From UBA7067 sp051880615 (GTDB lineage Bacteria > Bacillota > Clostridia > Oscillospirales > Acutalibacteraceae), in NCBI GenBank assembly GCA_051880615.1, contig JBJEOH010000042.1:1-8472 (forward strand): a DNA stretch of 8,472 nucleotides. Reading direction: 5' to 3'. Positions 5,542 to 8,472 of this stretch are shown here, piece after piece. The notes beneath the pieces were generated by a model. The model searched no databases, was not told where the DNA came from, and was given only the letters and a program-made list of their open reading frames with translations. Positions within the stretch are counted from its first letter, which is position 1; each line of letters begins with the position of its first letter. The position numbers and the translations under genes were made by a program.

Positions 5542-5568
5542 AAATCTTCATACCAAACGAAGATTTAT
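5540..5568 (-). promoter_or_regulatory. 10-bp inverted repeat overlapping the methyltransferase start
   Basis: ATAAATCTTC (5540-5549) is the exact complement of GAAGATTTAT (5559-5568), with a 9-nt spacer. In the mRNA it would fold into a hairpin whose 3' arm contains the only Shine-Dalgarno-like bases (GAAGA) and the first two bases of the ATG. As DNA it could be an operator; autogenous control through an upstream inverted repeat is known for several C5 methyltransferases. Confidence 0.6.
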
Positions 5569-5583
5569 TGATTAAATCTCACC

Positions 5584-5910
5584 TCACATTTCCATAGTCA
5601 TTCCGCTATCCTCATCAGGAGTTTCATCTTCAACTTCTGACATGGATTGGTTTTCCGCTTCGATTTCTTCCTGTGTGAGCTTTCTGAATGAGTCCTCTCC
5701 GGGAACTACACCAAGTGAACGACCGTTGTCCCACTCGGGGAATATCGTTCCCATAGAATCAACAAATTTTACTGTTCCTCTTGTACCTGCCGGAACAGGT
5801 GCGTAAGGGTCTTTCATACTGATAAGCTCAATTCTTGTACCCGGCGGATACAATTTCTTTGTGCTTTCAGCTATTCTGCGCTGTCTTTCATATTCGTTCA
5901 AATTATTCAT
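5584..5910 (-). CDS. DUF4314-family protein
   Basis: A 108-aa protein. The central part, residues about 21-78 (YPPGTRIELISM, DPYAPVPAGTRGTV, EWDNGRSLGVVPGEDSF), matches the DUF4314 pattern, a small SH3-like beta-barrel of unknown function common on Tn1549-type elements and phages. The N-terminus is a basic helix, and the last 30 residues are acidic and probably disordered. The annotated ATG at 5910 directly abuts the AGGAG site (no spacer). A TTG three codons later (5901-5899) has a 9-base spacing and may be the true start. Alternatively, the ATG is used by termination-reinitiation from the upstream ORF it overlaps as ATGA. It lies between a small conserved protein and the C5 methyltransferase, probably one transcript. 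Confidence 0.8.
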   Translation of the reverse strand: MNNLNEYERQRRIAESTKKLYPPGTRIELISMKDPYAPVPAGTRGTVKFVDSMGTIFPEWDNGRSLGVVPGEDSFRKLTQEEIEAENQSMSEVEDETPDEDSGMTMEM

Positions 5911-5969
5911 CTCCTATTTGTTTTGTTATTCATAAAAAATATTTTTGTCGGACTTCTGATATACACCAT
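5907..5969 (-). other. Possible 20-codon upstream ORF coupled to DUF4314
   Basis: ATG at 5969-5967, preceded by AAAGG at about 10 bases, opens a 20-residue basic peptide frame (starts MVYIRSP, ends NKTNRR). Its TGA overlaps the DUF4314 ATG as ATGA. It could explain how that ATG is used despite a ribosome binding site with no spacing. No homolog is recognised, and it may be fortuitous. Confidence 0.25.
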
Positions 5970-5988
5970 AAATACACAACCTTTCTAA

Positions 5989-6207
5989 TTAGTTAATCTC
6001 TGTTTCTAATTTTGACAGCAAATCCTTTCCGTCAAGTGCAGTAAGCACCCCAAACCATTCTGACTGGAAAAAGCGTTCGCAGTCATTAAGAATTATCCTT
6101 GCTTCATGGTTATAAATATTCAATTTTAAATCCTTACGAGCTTTTCTGTAGTCATCAACAGCCTGCAAAATTATTCCGTTTGCTAATCTTTCATATTCTG
6201 TATACAT
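5989..6207 (-). CDS. Small conserved mobile-element protein, function unknown
   Basis: A 72-aa soluble, helical protein with the pattern QAVDDYRKARKDL, then NHEARIILNDCERFFQSEWFGVLTALDGKDLL. I recognise this arrangement (QAV-DYR, then FF-S-WF and LT-DG) from small hypothetical proteins of phages and conjugative elements, where it often accompanies nucleic-acid modification genes; no biochemical role is known to me. The ATG at 6207 has AGAGG 6 bases upstream. It is the first gene of the leftward block containing DUF4314 and the C5 methyltransferase. A strong terminator for the preceding unit lies just upstream, so this block should have its own promoter, though none is convincing in the AT-rich 35-bp gap. 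Confidence 0.7.
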   Translation of the reverse strand: MYTEYERLANGIILQAVDDYRKARKDLKLNIYNHEARIILNDCERFFQSEWFGVLTALDGKDLLSKLETEIN

Positions 6208-6239
6208 AACCTACCTCTTTAATTTATTATTTTTTTGCA

Positions 6240-6280
6240 TAAAAAAAGAGTTGAAATTATATTTCTATAACTTCAACTCT
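6240..6280 (-). terminator. Strong terminator after the two-gene membrane module
   Basis: On the minus strand AGAGTTGAA (6280-6272) pairs with TTCAACTCT (6255-6247). After a single mismatch, the stem extends through TTATA/TATAA with a 4-nt loop, and a run of seven T follows. It lies about 110 bases after the membrane protein stop. The AT-rich stretch 6281-6389 between them holds nothing else I can identify. Confidence 0.8.
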
Positions 6281-6389
6281 GTATATCAATATTGATTTTT
6301 GCTTATCATATTAGCTAATTACTCATAGTACATTCTGCACATATTTTTCTTAATGTAATAATTTTAAAAGATTTTAATATGTAAATAAT

Positions 6390-6725
6390 TTAATCCATAT
6401 CTTCATTTAATACATTATTTACATTCTCATAATCAAAATTATCCTTACTTCTTTCGCGTATTATTTGGTTAACTAAATTCTGTGATTGTTTTGAAATTTC
6501 ATTTAAATTTTTCAATGTTTTTTCACCAGATATATAAGTATATAATATAGATATGACAGCCAGAATTACAGAAATTATGGTAGCAATATCTCCAAAAGCA
6601 GAGGATATTATACCAAGAATTGGAAAAATGAATGTAGAAATAATTATTAAAACAATTGCAATTATACTTATTATAATAAAAAGGTTTATAAAAAAATTAC
6701 CTTTATTATTGCTCATCTTCATCAT
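6390..6725 (-). CDS. Small membrane protein with two transmembrane helices and a helical tail
   Basis: A 111-aa protein. A short basic N-terminus (K3, K8) is followed by a long hydrophobic segment at residues about 11-42, an acidic turn, and a second hydrophobic segment at about 46-66. The C-terminal tail of about 45 residues (GEKTLKNLNEISKQSQNLVNQI...) is polar, heptad-like and probably cytoplasmic. Holin-like or membrane-anchor roles fit the topology but nothing proves them. The start has GGAGG 4 bases before the ATG at 6725; a second ATG directly follows. It begins 20 bases inside the end of the 234-aa gene, so the two are almost certainly co-translated. Family not recognised. The sequence is very AT-rich compared with the block to the left, consistent with recent acquisition. 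Confidence 0.75.
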   Translation of the reverse strand: MMKMSNNKGNFFINLFIIISIIAIVLIIISTFIFPILGIISSAFGDIATIISVILAVISILYTYISGEKTLKNLNEISKQSQNLVNQIIRERSKDNFDYENVNNVLNEDMD

Positions 6726-7410
6726 TAATCCTCCAATGTGGACCTGTCAAAGCCCAAGCAGGGTGAAAAGTATACCCTTCTAAAATGTGTTCAATTATCT
6801 TTGGGGCAATAGCCCTATAGCAAAAATAATATGTAAGCTTATCCATCATAACTTTACGCATCTCATCAAAGCTTTCAAATACAAAATTTGTATTATCATC
6901 TTCTTTTAATTTTGCACATAATTTATCACTATATATTTGATTTTTAAAATCAAATATAAAAGTGAGCGTAAAGTTAACAGCAACAATTTCGTTAATGTGC
7001 TTTAGTTGCCATATCAACTTTTTTCGCCCTTCTTCATCCTTATCGATAGTAGTAACATCTTTATTTAAGTTAAAATTTTTAGGATAATGTATACTTACTG
7101 GCTTATGTCGAAGCCACCAATACGATAAATATGAAGCAAGTTTAAAATAATTTGGTTTCTCAACTTTATTATTTTTACTATCAACTATTTTTTTCATTCC
7201 AATTATTGCATCAATTATAGACTCACGAAGTAATGAATAGTCAAGAAAAAACTCAATCATACATGTTGAATCCATTTTCGTTTTAAGCTTTTTCCTCACT
7301 TCATCATAACAAATAGTAAAATAATTCTTCCATTGTTTTGCTCTAGCCTTTGTGAAAAAATCATCATCATACACTGGAACTTCACCGTAACTAATATACC
7401 AATCACGCAT
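6706..7410 (-). CDS. Unrecognised 234-aa helical protein, partner of the membrane protein
   Basis: A 234-aa, mostly helical, soluble-looking protein. Notable stretches are YLSYWWLRHKPVSIHYP near residues 94-110 and the hydrophobic INEIVAVNFTLTFIF near 140-155. The C-terminus, from about 195, is Tyr/His/Trp-rich (YYFCYRAIAPKIIEHI, GYTFHPAWALTGPHWRI). I recall the pattern (Y-W, K-P, then N-E) from hypothetical proteins of gut bacteria but cannot name the family. ATG at 7410 has AAGGATGGG upstream. It follows a terminator by about 20 bases and overlaps the membrane protein by 20 bases. Pairing of a cytosolic protein with a small two-helix membrane protein recalls abortive-infection or exclusion modules; this is inference only. 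It is very AT-rich. Confidence 0.75.
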   Translation of the reverse strand: MRDWYISYGEVPVYDDDFFTKARAKQWKNYFTICYDEVRKKLKTKMDSTCMIEFFLDYSLLRESIIDAIIGMKKIVDSKNNKVEKPNYFKLASYLSYWWLRHKPVSIHYPKNFNLNKDVTTIDKDEEGRKKLIWQLKHINEIVAVNFTLTFIFDFKNQIYSDKLCAKLKEDDNTNFVFESFDEMRKVMMDKLTYYFCYRAIAPKIIEHILEGYTFHPAWALTGPHWRINDEDEQ

Positions 7411-7430
7411 TTAAACCCATCCTTAATATA

Positions 7431-7463
7431 TTAAAAAACTTCCACTCAACAAAAGTGGAAGTT
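7431..7463 (-). terminator. Terminator after the 61-aa gene
   Basis: AACTTCCACT (7437-7446) pairs perfectly with AGTGGAAGTT (7454-7463) around a 7-nt loop. On the minus strand it is followed by TTTTAATATATT. It lies 9 bases after the stop codon of the small acidic protein and just before the 234-aa gene. Confidence 0.75.
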
Positions 7464-7472
7464 AAAAGAAAG

Positions 7473-7658
7473 CTAATCAATAAGAATATCAGCAGCAAGA
7501 GCAGCGTTTTCTCGACTTAAAACAGCTTCATTATAACTGTTTCTCTGAATAATCGTATACGCAAAATCATCCTCAACTTCACGCTCAATCTCTTCAAAAA
7601 CATTTTTTACATTCTCTTCATCATAATTATAAAGGGAATTTATTTCATTAATGTTCAT
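7473..7658 (-). CDS. Small acidic protein directly downstream of tRNA-Asn
   Basis: A 61-aa acidic helical protein (MNINEINSLYNYDEENVKNV start, ALAADILID end) with the run FEEIEREVEDDF in the middle. ATG at 7658 is preferred because GAGG lies 6 bases upstream; a TTG 18 bases earlier would put that site inside the gene. It has its own terminator. It lies 50 bases after the 3' end of tRNA-Asn, and I see no clear promoter between them, so it may depend on read-through from the rRNA/tRNA transcript. Family not recognised. It occupies the position next to a tRNA 3' end where element-borne recombination genes often sit, but it has no recombinase features. Confidence 0.65.
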   Translation of the reverse strand: MNINEINSLYNYDEENVKNVFEEIEREVEDDFAYTIIQRNSYNEAVLSRENAALAADILID

Positions 7659-7678
7659 AATAACCTCACATATCAATT

Positions 7679-7705
7679 GGGAGAGAGATCTAAAATCTCC
7701 CTCCC
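7679..7705 (-). terminator. Hairpin at the end of the rRNA/tRNA transcript
   Basis: GGGAGGGAGAT (7705-7695) pairs with ATCTCTCTCCC (7689-7679), 11 bp with one G-U and a 5-nt loop, starting 2 bases after the CCA of tRNA-Asn. There is no T-run after it (AATTGATATG), so it may be a weak terminator or a tRNA 3' processing structure that allows read-through into the 61-aa gene. Confidence 0.5.
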
Positions 7706-7707
7706 TG

Positions 7708-7783
7708 TGGCTCCCCCAACTGGGCTCGAACCAGTGACATCATGATTAACAGTCATGCGCTCTACCGACTGAGCTATGGAGGA
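7708..7783 (-). tRNA. tRNA-Asn (GTT)
   Basis: A complete 76-nt cloverleaf with an encoded CCA. The acceptor TCCTCCA pairs with TGGGGGA (one G-U), the D arm is GCTCAGTCGGTAGAGC, the anticodon loop is CTGTTAA on a CATGA/TCATG stem, and the T arm is ACTGG-TTCGAGC-CCAGT. The discriminator is G, as usual for tRNA-Asn. It is the last RNA gene of the rRNA operon here. Its first 22 bases and the preceding 5 bases are duplicated exactly at 7943-7969. The 3' end faces the accessory region. Confidence 0.95.
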
Positions 7784-7788
7784 ATATA
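7762..7788 (-). repeat. Direct repeat, copy 1 (5' part of tRNA-Asn)
   Basis: 27 bp identical to 7943-7969: the first 22 bases of tRNA-Asn plus 5 bases upstream. The two copies start 181 bp apart, and sequences diverge immediately on both sides. Confidence 0.85.
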
Positions 7789-7942
7789 CAATTTTCTATG
7801 GATTTCACCAAAGATTTTTGTTAAGACTGCACAAAGAGCAATCTTCTTTGTTACTTAAGTCCCCGGTAGTGGACTTAAACAACATATTTGATTGTTTCCT
7901 CAAACCAGTGAATAGTGTCAGGTATTTTAATGTACGCAGCCA

Positions 7943-7969
7943 CTACCGACTGAGCTATGGAGGAATATA
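7943..7969 (-). pseudogene. Truncated tRNA-Asn 5' fragment (direct repeat, copy 2)
   Basis: Bases 7964-7943 equal the acceptor and D-arm start of tRNA-Asn (22 nt), then diverge into unrelated sequence at the end of the D loop. The fragment begins 9 bases after the 3' end of 5S rRNA, where a tRNA would be expected, so it looks like the original tRNA 5' half. It was separated from its 3' half by insertion or unequal recombination. The 155 bp between the repeats (7789-7942) hold short inverted repeats but no gene. Confidence 0.75.
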
Positions 7970-7972
7970 TGT

Positions 7973-8088
7973 GTTGGCATCTCCCTATTTTCCCGGGCCG
8001 TCTCCAGCCAAGTATCTTCGGCACCGCTGAGCTTAACTTCTGTGTTCGGTATGGGAACAGGTGGACCCTCAGTGTCATCAATACCAAC
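7973..8088 (-). rRNA. rrf: 5S ribosomal RNA
   Basis: A 116-nt 5S rRNA with the conserved core CCATACCGAACACAGAAGTT and GTTGGTAT at the 5' end pairing with ATGCCAAC at the 3' end. It lies after tRNA-Glu and before the tRNA-Asn fragment, on the same strand as 23S. End positions are set from the terminal helix and could differ by a few bases. Confidence 0.93.
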
Positions 8089-8094
8089 TTTTTC

Positions 8095-8133
8095 TGTGGT
8101 TTCCCACATCTATATATTTATCACCTTTCGGTG
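8095..8133 (-). other. Two GAAA-capped hairpins between tRNA-Glu and 5S
   Basis: On the minus strand CACC-GAAA-GGTG (8133-8122, extended by flanking TTTA/TAAA with a bulge) and TGTGG-GAAA-CCACA (8108-8095) both form short stems with GNRA tetraloops. They probably guide RNA processing of the precursor. Confidence 0.45.
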
Positions 8134-8143
8134 TAAATATTCA

Positions 8144-8218
8144 TGGTGACTCGTGGGGGAATCGAACCCCCGTCGCCGGCGTGAGAGGCCGGAGTCTTAA
8201 CCGCTTGACCAACGAGCC
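8144..8218 (-). tRNA. tRNA-Glu (CTC)
   Basis: A 75-nt cloverleaf with an encoded CCA. The acceptor GGCTCGT pairs with ACGAGTC (one G-U), the anticodon loop is CTCTCAC on a CCGGC/GCCGG stem, and the T arm is GGGGG-TTCGATT-CCCCC. The anticodon CTC reads GAG; the usual rRNA-linked tRNA-Glu is TTC. It lies between tRNA-Lys and 5S. Confidence 0.93.
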
Positions 8219-8227
8219 ATATTACTC

Positions 8228-8253
8228 GGGGCCGACGGTTTTCCATCAGCCCC
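8228..8253 (-). other. Strong hairpin between tRNA-Lys and tRNA-Glu
   Basis: GGGGCTGATGG (8253-8243) pairs with CCGTCGGCCCC (8238-8228), 11 bp with two G-U pairs and an AAAA loop. There is no T-run, so it is more likely a precursor-processing structure than a terminator. Confidence 0.5.
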
Positions 8254-8258
8254 TACCT

Positions 8259-8334
8259 TGGTGCACCATCAGGGACTCGAACCCGGGACACCCTGATTAA
8301 GAGTCAGGTGCTCTACCAACTGAGCTAATGGTGC
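8259..8334 (-). tRNA. tRNA-Lys (CTT)
   Basis: A 76-nt cloverleaf with an encoded CCA. The acceptor GCACCAT pairs with ATGGTGC, the D arm is GCTCAGTTGGTAGAGC, and the anticodon loop is CTCTTAA on CCTGA/TCAGG. The T arm CCGGG-TTCGAGT-CCCTG has a C-U mismatch at the second pair (bases 8285 and 8271), where an A would restore pairing. It is the first gene after 23S rRNA. Confidence 0.92.
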
Positions 8335-8352
8335 ATTTCTTCAGTGCGTTAC

Positions 8353-8379
8353 ACCTAAGCACCCTGAAAACTGAATAAA
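8353..8379 (-). other. 3' arm of the 23S rRNA processing stalk
   Basis: On the minus strand TTATTCAGTTTTCAGGGTGC lies between 23S and tRNA-Lys. It is complementary to the TTTGAAAACTGAATA-type sequence that usually precedes 23S in Firmicutes, so it probably forms the long precursor helix cut by RNase III. The 5' arm is outside the window. Confidence 0.5.
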
Positions 8380-8424
8380 GATTTGGAAAAGAAGAAGTAT
8401 ATTGCATGCTGACCAATGAACTGT

Positions 8425-8472
8425 GGTCAAGCCCTCGACCTATTAGTACTGCCAAGCTGAATGCCTCACGGC
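8425..8472 (-). rRNA. rrl: 23S ribosomal RNA, 3' end (partial)
   Basis: The last 48 bases of 23S rRNA: TACTAATAGGTCGAGGGCTT followed by GACC is the conserved 3' terminus in Firmicutes. The gene continues beyond the right edge. The exact end may lie a few bases further left. Confidence 0.9.

Noticed and set aside
7784..7813. Dedicated promoter for tRNA-Asn (TATATT just upstream)
   Set aside because: The -10-like box touches the tRNA 5' end, so transcription would start inside the tRNA; co-transcription with rRNA is more likely.
7776..8300. Apparent protein frames on both strands across 5S rRNA and the tRNAs
   Set aside because: They overlap well-defined RNA genes and read like typical mistranslated rRNA/tRNA sequence.

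Overview
The window looks like a junction between a chromosomal ribosomal RNA operon and the accessory end of an integrative mobile element in a low-to-moderate GC Firmicute, most likely a gut clostridium (Ruminococcaceae or Lachnospiraceae type). The basis is the rRNA and tRNA sequences, the strong AGGAGG-type ribosome binding sites, and a set of small proteins (DUF4314, an orphan Dam, an orphan C5 methyltransferase, SLOG, ribbon-helix-helix and AbrB proteins) that I associate with Tn1549-like integrative conjugative elements (ICEs). No integrase, relaxase or type IV secretion gene is in view, so the ICE assignment is inference.

Layout: almost everything is on the minus strand, so transcription runs from right to left. 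At the right edge is the 3' end of 23S rRNA (8425-8472), then tRNA-Lys(CTT), tRNA-Glu(CTC), 5S rRNA and tRNA-Asn(GTT). Between 5S and tRNA-Asn lies a 22-nt copy of the 5' end of tRNA-Asn and about 160 bp of unexplained DNA, which looks like an integration or recombination scar. Downstream of the tRNA-Asn 3' end come a 61-aa acidic protein with its own terminator, then an AT-rich two-gene unit (a 234-aa helical protein and a 111-aa two-helix membrane protein, overlapping by 20 bp) with its own terminator.

From 6207 leftwards is the ICE-like accessory block: a 72-aa conserved small protein, a DUF4314 protein, and a C5 cytosine methyltransferase read in two overlapping frames. Converging on the methyltransferase is a plus-strand SLOG-domain gene. 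It is divergent from a 58-aa ribbon-helix-helix repressor, and the two share a promoter region with a symmetrical four-repeat operator. Further left are an orphan D12-class adenine methylase, a cysteine-rich AbrB-like protein and a second AbrB protein, all overlapping or coupled. The left end holds an alpha/beta hydrolase behind a perfect sigma-A promoter, a threonine/proline-rich lipoprotein with its own promoter and terminator, and the start of another element-type gene running off the left edge.

How they may work together (inference): the two solitary methyltransferases could protect element DNA from host restriction or mark it. The ribbon-helix-helix and AbrB proteins are local regulators. 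The hydrolase, the lipoprotein and the 234-aa/membrane pair look like cargo. The strongest leads are the split C5 methyltransferase with a hairpin over its start codon, the operator between the repressor and SLOG genes, the tRNA-Asn scar, and the unrecognised membrane-associated pair.
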